NCBI GenBank assembly: GCA_903840265.1
Contig: CAIMFH010000170.1
Span: 1 to 45,775, forward strand
Source: an uncultured Schlesneria sp.
GTDB taxonomy: Bacteria > Planctomycetota > Planctomycetia > Planctomycetales > Planctomycetaceae
DNA: 45,775 bases
Direction: 5' to 3'
A program made the position numbers and the translations under genes. Under the pieces are notes generated by a model that saw only the letters and a list, made by a program, of their open reading frames with translations, ran no database searches and was not told the origin of the DNA. This document shows, piece after piece, positions 36,155 through 45,757 of this stretch (position 1 is its first letter; each line of letters opens with the position of its first letter).

Positions 36155-39100
36155 ATGCGGATCACCGGGATTGAAATTGAGCGATTCGGAGTCTGGGAAG
36201 ACTTCAAGCAGCCCTTGCACCGCTCCGGACTGACGGTGTTCTACGGCCCGAACGAAGCGGGCAAGACGACACTGCTGCGTTTCATTCGCGGCGTGTTGTA
36301 CGGCTTTCCTACCGAAGACGTTCCGAATCCCAAGAAGCGGAACCGACGCGAACCGCAGTCAGGCTTGCTGCGAGTCGAACATCGCGGTCGCGCGTACGAG
36401 ATCCGTCGCACCGCGTATGGAGACGATGCGGGTCTGTTGTCCGTAGAAGGGATCGCAGCTGGCGATTCCACGTCCGCTTTCATGGAGGACTTGCTGTCTT
36501 CCACTGATGAAAAACTATTTGAATCCGTCTTCGCAGTGGGGCTTCCAGAACTTCAACAGTTTGCCACGCTGACTGCTGATCAGGTCTCCGAGCACCTCTA
36601 TGGGATGACGCTCGGTCCGCAGGGCCGGCTGCTCATGGAGTTGCCGAATCGCATCGACAAAGAATTCCAACGACTCGTCACCTCCGAACAACCCAAGGCC
36701 GTCTTGCCAGCGCTGCTGAAGCGGCACGAAGAGCTGTCTCGGCAACTGTCGGGAACAACGCGTCAACGAGATCGCTATCGAGAACTGCATCGCAAGAAGC
36801 TGGAACTGGACGACCGGATCCTCAAGCGGCGCGAACGCCAGACGCAGTTGCAGGCGAACCTGCGCGGCCTCAGCTTCATGGAGCGAGTCCATCCGCCATG
36901 GCATCGCTGCCGCGAATGCACCCACGAACTGAACTCACTGCCAGACTTTAGCGCCTTTCCCGCTGACGGCGTCCAGCGGCTGGAACGCTTGGATCACGAG
37001 ATTGACGTCGCGACGAAGGCGCGCGAGACGCTGGCCCGCGACATGTCGCGTGTCAACGAACAGTTGGCTGGCATCCATGTCAATCTAGAGATTCGCCGCT
37101 TTTCCGGCGCTGTGCAGATGCTGTCCGAACAGCGAGTCCTCACGAAAGACTACGAAGCTCGGATCGCTGATTTCGAACGTCGTGCCAGTGCTCAGGAAAA
37201 AGAACTGGTCGATCATTTGGCCGGACTGGGGCGAAGTTGGTCACTGCAGCGACTTGATGCTGTCCAGGATTCTCCGGAAGCCCGAGCCCAATTCGTCGCC
37301 GCTGAGCATGAATACCAGGACATCGTCTCCCGCACGCGTCGCGCTCAGCGTCGTTATAAGCGAGCCAATTCCAACTGCCGCGATCAAGAACTGGCGTTAC
37401 AGACCGAATTGCAGTCGCATGGCATCGGGTCAGACGATCTGGACTCATCGGTCGAAGTCGCGGAACAGCGTCTAACGCAACTCGCGGATCTCAGTCGATG
37501 GCATGCCGAAGCCGCCGAACTGCTGCACCGGACGACGACCCTCGATAAGCAACTTGAGCGTCTGCACGATCGCCCTGGATTGCCCGACTGGATCTATGGG
37601 ATTCTCTCCTGGTTTACGCTGGCCGGAGTCGCCCTGTTCATCGCTGGCCTTTATGCGGCTGTGACCACAGGGTGGATCGTCGGCTTGATCTTCATCATCC
37701 TGTCTGTGTTCTCTGCTGGTACGGCGATCGCCTTTCGCACTCATCACGAGCAGGACATCCAGCAACAGGTCGGCGAACTGCGCGAGCAGCGGCTTGCCAA
37801 TGAAGTCGAGCGACATGCGCTGCTGGATCAGATTTCGACTTACGTTGCCAAAAGCGGCCTGCGGGAATGGTTCGGCGTCGATTTTACGCTCGATGATTTG
37901 CAAAGCGGTGAATTGCTCGCGGCCGCAACACGCCGCGCAGCTGCTCTGCAGCAGGTCCAGAATGAGTATCAACAGATTCTGGGAGTGCGGAAGCGTCTGA
38001 GCGTCTTCCGTGGAAAATTGCAAATTCAACAGCGAGACCTGGCCAACGCACGCAAAAGCTGGTGCCAGACGTTGTCCTATTTGGGGCTTGATGAAACTGT
38101 CGATCCCGATGCGGCCGTCGATCACTGGAATAAAGTCTCTGCCGCTCGAGATCGACGACGCAAGCACCTTGCGACCCGAGACCAATCGCAAGACATTCGC
38201 TTGTCATACGAGCGTTTTCGCAAACAGGTCGAGGATCTCGGACGACGCATGCAGCGTCCCAAGGTCAGCGAAGGAAATCCGTTCGAAATCGTCGATGCGT
38301 GGGATCGCGAACTCCGGACCGCGCGCGAGGCCAGCCAGCAGCGCAAGAAATTAAAGCTGCAGCTGCTCCAACAGCGACGCGAATCTGGCGATTGGCAGCG
38401 AAAACTGAGCGCTTTAGACGAGAATCAGAACGCACTTCTGTCTCTCGCAGGTGTTTCACACCGATCGCAGCTCGACAAGCGACTGGAGTTGATGGAGCGA
38501 CGGAAGCATGTCGAAGCGCTGCTCCAACAGTCCACAAAAGACTTGGAACATATCGTCAGGTCCGAACCCGACGTGGCGATCGTCGAAGACGAATTGCTGC
38601 GATTCAATCCGAACGATGTCGCTGGCATGGCACGTCAGTACAGCCGTGAATTGGAAGAGATCGAAGGCGGGCTGCAACAAGGGTTCGAGCAACTCGGCAC
38701 GATCAAGCAAGAGTTAAGAACGCTGGAATCGGATCGCAGCAGTACTCGAATTCGTTCTGAACTGTCTCAGGTCGAAGCACAGCTCCGAGACGCCTGGCAA
38801 GTCTGGTTCGCGGCTTCGTTGGCACGCGATGCCGTGGACGACGTGGCCACGCAGTTCGAGCAAGCCAATCAGCCGGAAATGCTCGCCGCCGCGATCCCAT
38901 TCCTGCAGAAGTTGACCTTGGGCAAATATCACCACCTGTGGACGCCATTGGGGCGGAAGCACCTCTATGTCGACGATGATGCCGGTGATTCACGTCCGGC
39001 CGAGCGTCTGAGTGGTGGAACGCGCGAGCAACTGTTCCTGGCGATTCGTCTGGCCATGGTGAAAGCTTTCTCGAACAACGGCGTTGAACTACCGATGGTT

Positions 39101-39316
39101 CTGGACGATGTCACTGTGAACTTCGATCAGCAGCGATCCGAAGCTGCCGCAGATACACTGTTGGACTTCACTCGAGAAGGACAACAACTTCTAGTCTTCA
39201 CCAGCCATCTACACTATGCCCAACTCTTCCAGCAGCGGAAGGTCGAGCCGATTTGGTTGCCCGCCAGGCATCCGTCACAAGTGATTGAAGGAATCGAAGA
39301 GCGGAGGGCGGGCTAG
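36155..39316 (+). CDS. YhaN/SbcC-like SMC-type ATPase with transmembrane hairpin
   Basis: A 1053-residue SMC/Rad50-like ATPase. The N-terminal half-site has ITGIEIERFGVWEDF and Walker A GPNEAGKTT (about 30-38). The C-terminal half-site has the signature LSGGTREQL and Walker B LPMVLDDVTVNFD. Long coiled coils lie between. At the apex, where Rad50/SbcC carry a CxxC zinc hook, two hydrophobic helices are found (about 479-530; WIYGILSWFTLAGVALFIAG and GWIVGLIFIILSVF). The protein is therefore probably anchored to the membrane by a hairpin. A GGGG stretch lies 8 nt before ATG 36155. It pairs with the pseudo-nuclease gene upstream, as YhaO/YhaN do in Bacillus. Role in DNA repair or membrane-linked DNA processing is inferred. 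Confidence 0.88.
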   Translation: MRITGIEIERFGVWEDFKQPLHRSGLTVFYGPNEAGKTTLLRFIRGVLYGFPTEDVPNPKKRNRREPQSGLLRVEHRGRAYEIRRTAYGDDAGLLSVEGIAAGDSTSAFMEDLLSSTDEKLFESVFAVGLPELQQFATLTADQVSEHLYGMTLGPQGRLLMELPNRIDKEFQRLVTSEQPKAVLPALLKRHEELSRQLSGTTRQRDRYRELHRKKLELDDRILKRRERQTQLQANLRGLSFMERVHPPWHRCRECTHELNSLPDFSAFPADGVQRLERLDHEIDVATKARETLARDMSRVNEQLAGIHVNLEIRRFSGAVQMLSEQRVLTKDYEARIADFERRASAQEKELVDHLAGLGRSWSLQRLDAVQDSPEARAQFVAAEHEYQDIVSRTRRAQRRYKRANSNCRDQELALQTELQSHGIGSDDLDSSVEVAEQRLTQLADLSRWHAEAAELLHRTTTLDKQLERLHDRPGLPDWIYGILSWFTLAGVALFIAGLYAAVTTGWIVGLIFIILSVFSAGTAIAFRTHHEQDIQQQVGELREQRLANEVERHALLDQISTYVAKSGLREWFGVDFTLDDLQSGELLAAATRRAAALQQVQNEYQQILGVRKRLSVFRGKLQIQQRDLANARKSWCQTLSYLGLDETVDPDAAVDHWNKVSAARDRRRKHLATRDQSQDIRLSYERFRKQVEDLGRRMQRPKVSEGNPFEIVDAWDRELRTAREASQQRKKLKLQLLQQRRESGDWQRKLSALDENQNALLSLAGVSHRSQLDKRLELMERRKHVEALLQQSTKDLEHIVRSEPDVAIVEDELLRFNPNDVAGMARQYSRELEEIEGGLQQGFEQLGTIKQELRTLESDRSSTRIRSELSQVEAQLRDAWQVWFAASLARDAVDDVATQFEQANQPEMLAAAIPFLQKLTLGKYHHLWTPLGRKHLYVDDDAGDSRPAERLSGGTREQLFLAIRLAMVKAFSNNGVELPMVLDDVTVNFDQQRSEAAADTLLDFTREGQQLLVFTSHLHYAQLFQQRKVEPIWLPARHPSQVIEGIEERRAG

Positions 39317-39349
39317 CTGAGATTCACGTCCTGAACGGCGTCTTCGGCG

Positions 39350-40042
39350 CTAAGGAAGCCAGCGAACGGAATCCAGTAATCGTTTAAGATCCTCTGGCGG
39401 TGCGTTTTCAGGTCTGACGATGTCGATTCGAATCATCACCTCGTTGTGGATGAATATTCGTTCGCGGACCTTCCACTGAGCACCCGGCGGACCGCATGTC
39501 GATATGAAATCGATCATCGGCGAAGTGGGATCCGTCGATCGATCGATCAGAACTTCCACAGGCCTCAGTTGACGCTCCGTCTTCAGAATCGCCGCCAGTT
39601 CGTTAGCGGCGCTGGCTGAATTCGCCTTCTTATACTTCCAATTGATAACTCGCACGCGGATATTCGCGTGATTCGAAAACTGCGATTCATAGCGAATGGC
39701 TTGCGGACCATCCGAGCTTTTGGTGTACCACGTCGGAAAGTCGGCTTCAAAGCCCCATTGCCGATCAACGACTCGAGTCCAACCATCGCCAAGCACAGTC
39801 CCATTCGGGCTGTGCAGTCGCACGGCGGTCTTAATAAAGAAAATAGCGACCAACAGCACCAGTGCGGAGGCAATCGCAATGAGAGCGATGCGCAATCGCG
39901 GACTAAGTTTGAAATCGGTCTCAGTCTCCGCCGGGTCAGCTTTCAGGGCTCTTAGTCTCGCCTCGATGTCTGACTGAATTCCGACCGTGGATGTCGCAAC
40001 TGGCTGCAAATCGCGACTTTGATTTGAATCGGATGGATTCAT
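39350..40042 (-). CDS. hypothetical protein with one transmembrane helix
   Basis: Unrecognised. The 230-residue protein has a charged cytoplasmic N-terminus (about 1-50), a single membrane helix (LRIALIAIASALVLLVAIFFI, given in part) and an extracytoplasmic domain of about 150 residues. That domain begins GWTRVVDRQWGFEADFPTWY and contains alternating strands and a helix (ASAANELAAILKTER), a layout that recalls PsbP-like folds; this is weak. It ends KRLLDSVRWLP. It lies 37 bp downstream of the S51 peptidase gene and is probably in the same operon. Confidence 0.7.
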   Translation of the reverse strand: MNPSDSNQSRDLQPVATSTVGIQSDIEARLRALKADPAETETDFKLSPRLRIALIAIASALVLLVAIFFIKTAVRLHSPNGTVLGDGWTRVVDRQWGFEADFPTWYTKSSDGPQAIRYESQFSNHANIRVRVINWKYKKANSASAANELAAILKTERQLRPVEVLIDRSTDPTSPMIDFISTCGPPGAQWKVRERIFIHNEVMIRIDIVRPENAPPEDLKRLLDSVRWLP

Positions 40043-40079
40043 TCGTTGCCCGCGTCCTTTGGTGGGGTCACGCTTAAAA

Positions 40080-41054
40080 TCATCGCAGCAGGATCAACTC
40101 TTCGCGTCCCAGCGTCACATCTTGCTGCGCGTTCCGGCGCAATTGAGCTGACTCGCCCGCCTTCAATTCGTGCCAGGTAATGGTTCGCCCGACATTCGAT
40201 TTCAGGAACAGATGAGCGCTGCCGTTTCCAAGAACGGAGAAATGGTTACCTCGGATCACTAAAGCGGAAGGCTCCTCGACACCAATTCCGATCATCCGCT
40301 CACCTGCGTTTGGTTGAGTCGCCAGGGAATTTAACCGGGCATTGTCCCGCAACAACCCTGTGAAGCGTTCCAAGCGTCCGCCGCGTGCTTCAAAATGTTG
40401 CTCGACGATGGCTTTATCGAATAATCCCAGCCCGTGAGCGGCAAAGATCTTTGGTGGCGCACCGGAGTCGTCTCGTTCTTCCCACATCGTCATGATCTCA
40501 GGGATCACGGCTGTTCCGGCCGAGGTTCCGCCTACGACACCACCACGCTCAAGCAATCGTCGGACCAGTTCCTGAAACTTTGTTTTTCGAGGGAACTCAC
40601 CAACATAACGATAGTTCAAACGACTTTGAGCTCCACCGGAAAACCAGATGCCAGTGGCTGTTTCCAATGGCTTCACGAATTCGGGATTATCAGCATCGTC
40701 CGGATTGTCGGTGTACAGAAATCGGAATCTGCGAACGTCACCGGCTCGCTCAAGGTTCGACCACGATGAATACCGTCGCGAAACGACCGCCAGGAATTCA
40801 GCCTCGGAATTATAATCGCCCAGGCGAAATCCCGCGGAAGGGACGAATACAATCGATGCGTTGCGACCACCGGCGAGTTCGATAAATCGATCGAAGACAT
40901 CGTTGGTAATGCGCCCGCCACCGTGCAGGACGATCGCCCCGGGACGCCGCGGATCGTCGGCCGGCGGCATTCCGACCAGACTCTCGTCAGCAACCGCCGA
41001 TGTCACTGATAGACCGACAACAATAAACGCGAACATTACCGGCAATCGGAGCAT
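40080..41054 (-). CDS. secreted cyanophycinase-like serine peptidase (S51)
   Basis: A peptidase family S51 member; relatives hydrolyse cyanophycin (beta-Asp-Arg) or alpha-aspartyl dipeptides. The 324-residue protein starts with a signal peptide (MLRLPVMFAFIVVGLSVTSAVA) and shows IVLHGGGR, VFVPSAG, FSGGAQSRL, the nucleophile motif GGTSAGTAV, and a later GLGLFDKAIVEQHFEARGG stretch. AGGAG lies 8 nt before the ATG at 41054, which is why it is preferred to the open frame starting at 41105. The exported location differs from cytosolic cyanophycinases that mobilise internal reserves. It would fit scavenging of cyanophycin-like polymer or isoaspartyl peptides; the substrate is not proven. Confidence 0.87.
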   Translation of the reverse strand: MLRLPVMFAFIVVGLSVTSAVADESLVGMPPADDPRRPGAIVLHGGGRITNDVFDRFIELAGGRNASIVFVPSAGFRLGDYNSEAEFLAVVSRRYSSWSNLERAGDVRRFRFLYTDNPDDADNPEFVKPLETATGIWFSGGAQSRLNYRYVGEFPRKTKFQELVRRLLERGGVVGGTSAGTAVIPEIMTMWEERDDSGAPPKIFAAHGLGLFDKAIVEQHFEARGGRLERFTGLLRDNARLNSLATQPNAGERMIGIGVEEPSALVIRGNHFSVLGNGSAHLFLKSNVGRTITWHELKAGESAQLRRNAQQDVTLGREELILLR

Positions 41055-41193
41055 GTCCAGTTCTCCTGAATAACCGTGGCCCTGGTGATCTTCAAGTTCA
41101 TGCAAACGCTCTAATTATTTACCCGATTCGAATCCCCAGCGATACGGGTGAATGCCTGCTTCGCCGCAGTTCCTCCGTGATACCGCTTGCGGT

Positions 41194-41204
41194 CTGCGGG
41201 AGGG
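41194..41204 (+). repeat. CTGCGGGAGGG element, copy 2
   Basis: Exact copy of the word at 32351-32361, here 18 bp upstream of the hybrid kinase start and in the opposite orientation relative to the gene it precedes. Confidence 0.4.
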
Positions 41205-41222
41205 CAACACAGACTGACATCA

Positions 41223-44200
41223 ATGAAATGGCTTGTAACACCCGCCGTGATGGTGATGAACCGGCTGACTTATCCAGCTAAGTTCGCGGTCATTGCGGTG
41301 CTGTTCACGGTGCCGCTATTGCTGGTCAGTCTCTTTTTGACCCGCGAACTCAACGATCGCATCCAGTTTGCCCGGCAAGAACTGCACGGCAACGAATATC
41401 TGCGGCCACTTCGCGATTTGATGGAGTCCTTACAGCATCGCCGCCGCGTGCATTGTCGAGCTGACAACGCCCTGATCCGTGAACAGGAATTGCAGGAAGA
41501 ACTGCAACAGCGGATCGCTGATGTCGAAGCCTGCAATCAAAAACTCGGAGCGAGACTTAGAGTCTCGAATGACTGGACGGAAATCAAACGCCAGATTGTG
41601 GAAGGTCAGCAGCAGGCCGCCGGTCGTTCCCCGAGCGAACGATTTCACGAGCTATCCCGGCAGATTGCCGCCATTATTGAGATGATGAACGATGTCGGCG
41701 ATCGTTCGAATCTGATCCTCGATCCAGAGCTGGACAGCTACTATCTGATGGAAGCGGTGATCGAACGTCTGCCCGAACTGACTGAAGAAAGTCAACAGGC
41801 ACTCTGTCTGGCTGATCATCGCATTGCCTTCAACTTCGACGACTCCCATCGCGCCTACCAGATCAAGAGCCAGGCCGGAGCGATCGCCAAACGCGAACGC
41901 GGCATGAAGCGCAATCTGAACGTGGCGTTTGAAGAATCTCCTGATCAGACGCTGGGGAAGCAACTGCAGCCAGCCCTCGAAAACTCCTCCAAAACAACCA
42001 GTGATTTCTTGCACATTCTGACCGAGGTCGAAACGGACGTTAAATCTATCGATTTGAAACACTTGGACGCGCTCGGCGATGCCGCAATCGTCGCCGACTC
42101 CGAACTCTATGACCTGGTTTCGGCGGCTCTCGATCAACGGCTGCAGGCGCGAATCAGATTGTTCGACCGTCGCATCTTGATCGTCGTGCTGACGACGCTC
42201 CCCTTCGTTGCCGCTGCGGTTTATTTGTTTGTCGGGTTCTATCTCGCCGTCATTCGCACCGTCTCTGCACTCGACCTGGCCACTCAACGGATGTTAATGG
42301 GCGAAATGACCGATCCGTGGTTACCTGTCGATTCGCAGGACGAGTTGTCGCGCGTGACTCGCGCCTTCCGTCTGATCTTTCATCAACTTCAAATGGAAGC
42401 TCAAGAACTGCATCGCGCGCGTGAAGTTGCCGAAGCCGCGAATAAAGCCAAGGGCGAGTTTCTGGCAAACATGAGCCACGAAATTCGGACGCCGATGAAC
42501 GCGATCATTGGAATGACCGAGTTAGTGATGGAAACGCCGTTGACCACCGATCAACGTGACTCGCTGCAAATGGTCAGCAAATCAGCCGACGCCCTCCTGG
42601 CGATCATCAACGACATTCTTGACTTCTCGAAGATCGAAGCGGGCAAACTCGAACTTGATGTGATCGCGTTTGATCTCAGGGTGACAATCGACGAACTATT
42701 GGGGGCTCTAGCTATTCGCGCGGCCGAGAAGGGGATTGAACTGGCCTGCCGCATTGCTCCTGAAGTTTCCGTCTCGTTGGAGGGTGATCCGCTGCGGTTG
42801 CGCCAAGTGTTGATGAACTTGGTTGCAAATTCCATCAAATTCACCCCTCAAGGTGAGGTCGTCGTCGAGGTCCACGAAGTATCACGAGAAAACAATCAAG
42901 TCGTGCTGGGCTTCGACGTAACAGACACCGGAATCGGGGTCGCCCCGGAAAAGCTGATGAAGATCTTCGAAGCGTTTGGACAAGCCGACACGTCGACGAC
43001 CCGAAAATATGGAGGGACGGGGCTGGGGCTGACAATTTCGTCGCGCCTTGTCCAACTGATGGGCGGTCGAATCAACGTTGAAAGTGAAGTGGGAAAGGGA
43101 AGCCAGTTTTCGTTCGAAGCAAAGTTCCAGATCCCGCAGGAACCGCCTGCAACCATGCCGGCCGCGTCGCTTCAGCAGGTTTCTGGACTGTCTGCCTTAA
43201 TCGTCGATGATAATCCAACGAATCGGCGCATCATCGAAGAATTGTTGATTCAGATGCAGATGGTTCCAACGAGTGTGGCCAGCGGCCCCGAAGCGTTGGC
43301 GTTGATAGACCAGAGATGGCGTAACCAGCAGCCGTTTGCACTGATGTTACTCGACGTCCACATGCCGGGAATGGATGGGTTTGCCGTCGCAGAGAAGGTG
43401 CGAGCAATGCCTTCGCACACGGTACCAATGGTCATGATGTTGACTTCAGGCGGCCATTCACAAGACGCCTCCCGGTGTCGTGAACTCGGACTGGCCGCGT
43501 ATCTGGTCAAACCCGTGCGGCAGTCCGAATTGCGAAAGGCGATCTTGTCGGTGATGGGAAGCGCGCCCAGCGTGGCGCAATTGCCGTCCATGACCGAGCT
43601 GCGAACAACCGAAACTCGATCGTTGCGGATTCTGCTGGCAGAGGACAATGCGATCAATCAGAAGCTCGCCATCAGCCTGCTCGAGAAGCGGCAGCATTCC
43701 GTCGTTGTCGCAGAGAATGGGATTGAAGCGATCGCGGCCTGGGAGCGAGAGTCATTTGACTTGGCCCTGTTCGATGTGCAGATGCCCGAAATGGATGGGT
43801 TGGAGGCAACTCGCATTATCCGGGAGCGAGAAGCTGTGAGCGGCGGGCACCTTCCGATCATTGCCATGACCGCTGCCGCCATGAAGGGCGACTACGATCG
43901 TTGTTTCGAAGCGGGAATGGATGCTTATATTTCAAAGCCATTCCGCGCCGTGGAATTGTGGCGGACCATTGATGAACAAGTTCACAACGTCAAAAAGAAC
44001 TCTGACGACAAAGCCGAACAACCAGCAGCAACGATTCCCGCCGCAAGTACTCCAGAGGTTGATCAGGGACAGTCCCAACCACACGGCTCGACGACGGTTA
44101 TTGATTGGGATATCGCCCTGTCGAATGCAGGTGGCGATGCGGCCCTGTTGCGAGAACTCACCGCGATCTACCTGAATGAAAGTCCGCAATGGCTGCAAAC

Positions 44201-44426
44201 GATTGTCGAAGCGATCTCGCAATCTGATACGAACTTATTGCGGCTCACGGCCCACAAGCTGAAAGGGTCGCTCGAAACACTGGGCGCACCAGAAGCGGCC
44301 GCGGCAGCCAGGGAACTGGAATTGATCGCCAGAGAGGCGAGTACAGTCAATGTGGAAGTGGCACTCGCAAAACTAAAAGAGAAGCTAGCGCAACTGTCGC
44401 CAATCGTTGCTGCCGGACCTCGATAG
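41223..44426 (+). CDS. hybrid sensor histidine kinase (HisKA-HATPase-REC-REC-Hpt)
   Basis: A 1067-residue membrane sensor kinase. TM1 (about 17-40) is followed by a large extracytoplasmic helical domain (about 41-315), TM2 (about 318-345) and a HAMP-like linker. HisKA has the phosphate-accepting H419 in NMSHEIRTP. HATPase has LVANSIKF and [18 protein letters not shown]. Two receiver domains follow, with D711 ([11 protein letters not shown]) and D851 ([11 protein letters not shown]), then an Hpt domain with H1011 (TAHKLKGS). It is a complete phosphorelay except for an output regulator; none is encoded next to it. ATG 41223 is used; a TTG at 41187 is less likely. Signal and target unknown. Confidence 0.93.
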   Translation: MKWLVTPAVMVMNRLTYPAKFAVIAVLFTVPLLLVSLFLTRELNDRIQFARQELHGNEYLRPLRDLMESLQHRRRVHCRADNALIREQELQEELQQRIADVEACNQKLGARLRVSNDWTEIKRQIVEGQQQAAGRSPSERFHELSRQIAAIIEMMNDVGDRSNLILDPELDSYYLMEAVIERLPELTEESQQALCLADHRIAFNFDDSHRAYQIKSQAGAIAKRERGMKRNLNVAFEESPDQTLGKQLQPALENSSKTTSDFLHILTEVETDVKSIDLKHLDALGDAAIVADSELYDLVSAALDQRLQARIRLFDRRILIVVLTTLPFVAAAVYLFVGFYLAVIRTVSALDLATQRMLMGEMTDPWLPVDSQDELSRVTRAFRLIFHQLQMEAQELHRAREVAEAANKAKGEFLANMSHEIRTPMNAIIGMTELVMETPLTTDQRDSLQMVSKSADALLAIINDILDFSKIEAGKLELDVIAFDLRVTIDELLGALAIRAAEKGIELACRIAPEVSVSLEGDPLRLRQVLMNLVANSIKFTPQGEVVVEVHEVSRENNQVVLGFDVTDTGIGVAPEKLMKIFEAFGQADTSTTRKYGGTGLGLTISSRLVQLMGGRINVESEVGKGSQFSFEAKFQIPQEPPATMPAASLQQVSGLSALIVDDNPTNRRIIEELLIQMQMVPTSVASGPEALALIDQRWRNQQPFALMLLDVHMPGMDGFAVAEKVRAMPSHTVPMVMMLTSGGHSQDASRCRELGLAAYLVKPVRQSELRKAILSVMGSAPSVAQLPSMTELRTTETRSLRILLAEDNAINQKLAISLLEKRQHSVVVAENGIEAIAAWERESFDLALFDVQMPEMDGLEATRIIREREAVSGGHLPIIAMTAAAMKGDYDRCFEAGMDAYISKPFRAVELWRTIDEQVHNVKKNSDDKAEQPAATIPAASTPEVDQGQSQPHGSTTVIDWDIALSNAGGDAALLRELTAIYLNESPQWLQTIVEAISQSDTNLLRLTAHKLKGSLETLGAPEAAAAARELELIAREASTVNVEVALAKLKEKLAQLSPIVAAGPR

Positions 44427-44472
44427 CCCGTCATCTCCGCGCAGTGCTCTAGAACGAAGAGCCAATTCGAAA

Positions 44473-44694
44473 TCAGAACAGAGGATAAATGAGTGGCGCT
44501 AACGGTGACGAACTGGCGGCGACCAGGACAGTGATCAGTCCAACCGCCACGAGAATAGGAATCAACCACCACTTCTTGTTTTCAACAAGAAACTGACCAA
44601 ATTCGCGTACGATCCCCGGCGATGAATGGGCCGCTTGCTTGGCAAAGTCCTCGTTGGGAGTGGGAGGCGAATCGGGTGGCTGTGGATTGCTCAT
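44473..44694 (-). CDS. DUF5989 family small membrane protein
   Basis: A 73-residue protein with a Pro-rich N-terminus and one hydrophobic helix. The C-terminal half, FLVENKKWWLIPILVAVGL and PLAPLIYPLF, matches the DUF5989 pattern (KKWWLxP followed by a helix and APFIYxLF). Members often accompany SxtJ or carbamoyltransferase genes; none is present here. GGA lies about 8 nt before ATG 44694. It follows the class IV aminotransferase gene after 89 bp on the same strand and converges with the hybrid kinase. Confidence 0.8.
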   Translation of the reverse strand: MSNPQPPDSPPTPNEDFAKQAAHSSPGIVREFGQFLVENKKWWLIPILVAVGLITVLVAASSSPLAPLIYPLF

Positions 44695-44783
44695 CAAAAG
44701 TCCGCTGACAAGAATTGGTACCTGATCTGGATTCTATTGACGGCTTCCGTCGTCGTGGTCAAGCAACTTCAGACAACCACAGT

Positions 44784-45743
44784 CTATCCTGAAATGCGAT
44801 CTCGAGCGCCCCGTTGCATCTGTTCGGCGATATCTGTGTCCACAGCCTGACCCCAAGCGTCCAGCAACCGCTGAAAAATAGGGCCTGGTTGCCCGTCACC
44901 AATCGGCGTCTTGTTGAAGCGTGTGATCGGCAACAGACAATGTGGTGTCGATGTCAGGAATGCTTCATCCGCGTGAGACAAATCATCGGGGCTGACGGGA
45001 GCATGCACAAATTCGATTCCCGCCTCTGCTGCAAGCTCCGCCGCGAATTCGCGACTGACTCCTTCAAGGACGTGGGCTGTAGGGGTGATAATTGTCGTTC
45101 CGTCGACGACGCACAGATTGCCCGATGCCGTTTCGGTGAGTTGACCTGCCTGGTCCGTGAGGATCGCCATCGCACTCGGATCAATCTTCCTGGCCTCGCG
45201 GGCAGCCAGATGCCAATGCAAACGACTCCGATGTTTGATCCGCGGATCGATCACGTTATCGGGAATGCTGTGAGTTTCCACGGTCACCAGGTGCAGTCCA
45301 GTCTGATAGGTCGAAGCCCAAAGTTCGAATGGCAAGGGAAACGTGTGCGACACCAAAGTTGATTGACTGCTGGAACTGCGATTGGCTCCCACGTAAGTCG
45401 GGTTTTCGCCCCCGGTGACAAACACGATCAATCCCAGATCGTGATGCTCAGGAATGAGTTTTGCGTTCTCCTTGATCAGGCGCTCGCAGATCCGATGCAG
45501 TTCATCGGTAGTGATTCCAATTTCGAGACCGGTCTGCACCGATGATTGAGTGAACCGTTCGAGATGCTGATTCAAACGAAATGGCTGGTGACGAAATGTC
45601 CGCACCATCTCGGTGACAGCGACACCACCCACGATTCCCAGATCGAAGACATGCAGTGACGCCTGCTCGATCGAGACGTAGCTTCCATTCACATACGCGA
45701 CGGGCGATGTCATGACTCGTTTGAACTCTGAGATCGGCGACAT
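44784..45743 (-). CDS. class IV PLP aminotransferase (D-amino acid/branched-chain type)
   Basis: A fold-type IV PLP enzyme (IlvE, D-alanine aminotransferase or aminodeoxychorismate lyase family) of 319 residues. The N-terminal FDLGIVGGVAVTEMVRTF is typical, and the Schiff-base lysine is K170 in PRIKHRSRLHWH. ETASGNLCVV and GVSREFAAELA bind the cofactor phosphate, and EAFLTST closes the family pattern. The substrate cannot be fixed; D-amino acid or branched-chain transamination are the main options. Start 45743 was chosen; ATG 45713 (MTSPVAYVNG) begins nearer the domain. Neither has a strong Shine-Dalgarno. The upstream promoter is cut by the window end. Confidence 0.88.
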   Translation of the reverse strand: MSPISEFKRVMTSPVAYVNGSYVSIEQASLHVFDLGIVGGVAVTEMVRTFRHQPFRLNQHLERFTQSSVQTGLEIGITTDELHRICERLIKENAKLIPEHHDLGLIVFVTGGENPTYVGANRSSSSQSTLVSHTFPLPFELWASTYQTGLHLVTVETHSIPDNVIDPRIKHRSRLHWHLAAREARKIDPSAMAILTDQAGQLTETASGNLCVVDGTTIITPTAHVLEGVSREFAAELAAEAGIEFVHAPVSPDDLSHADEAFLTSTPHCLLPITRFNKTPIGDGQPGPIFQRLLDAWGQAVDTDIAEQMQRGARDRISG

Positions 45744-45746
45744 TGT

Positions 45747-45757
45747 CTGTGGGAGGG
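45747..45757 (+). repeat. CTGTGGGAGGG element, copy 3
   Basis: One-mismatch copy of the CTGCGGGAGGG word. The flank to the window end reads GCGAGGCTCCTGCCGAGCC, in which GGCTC and GAGCC form a small palindrome. Confidence 0.35.
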
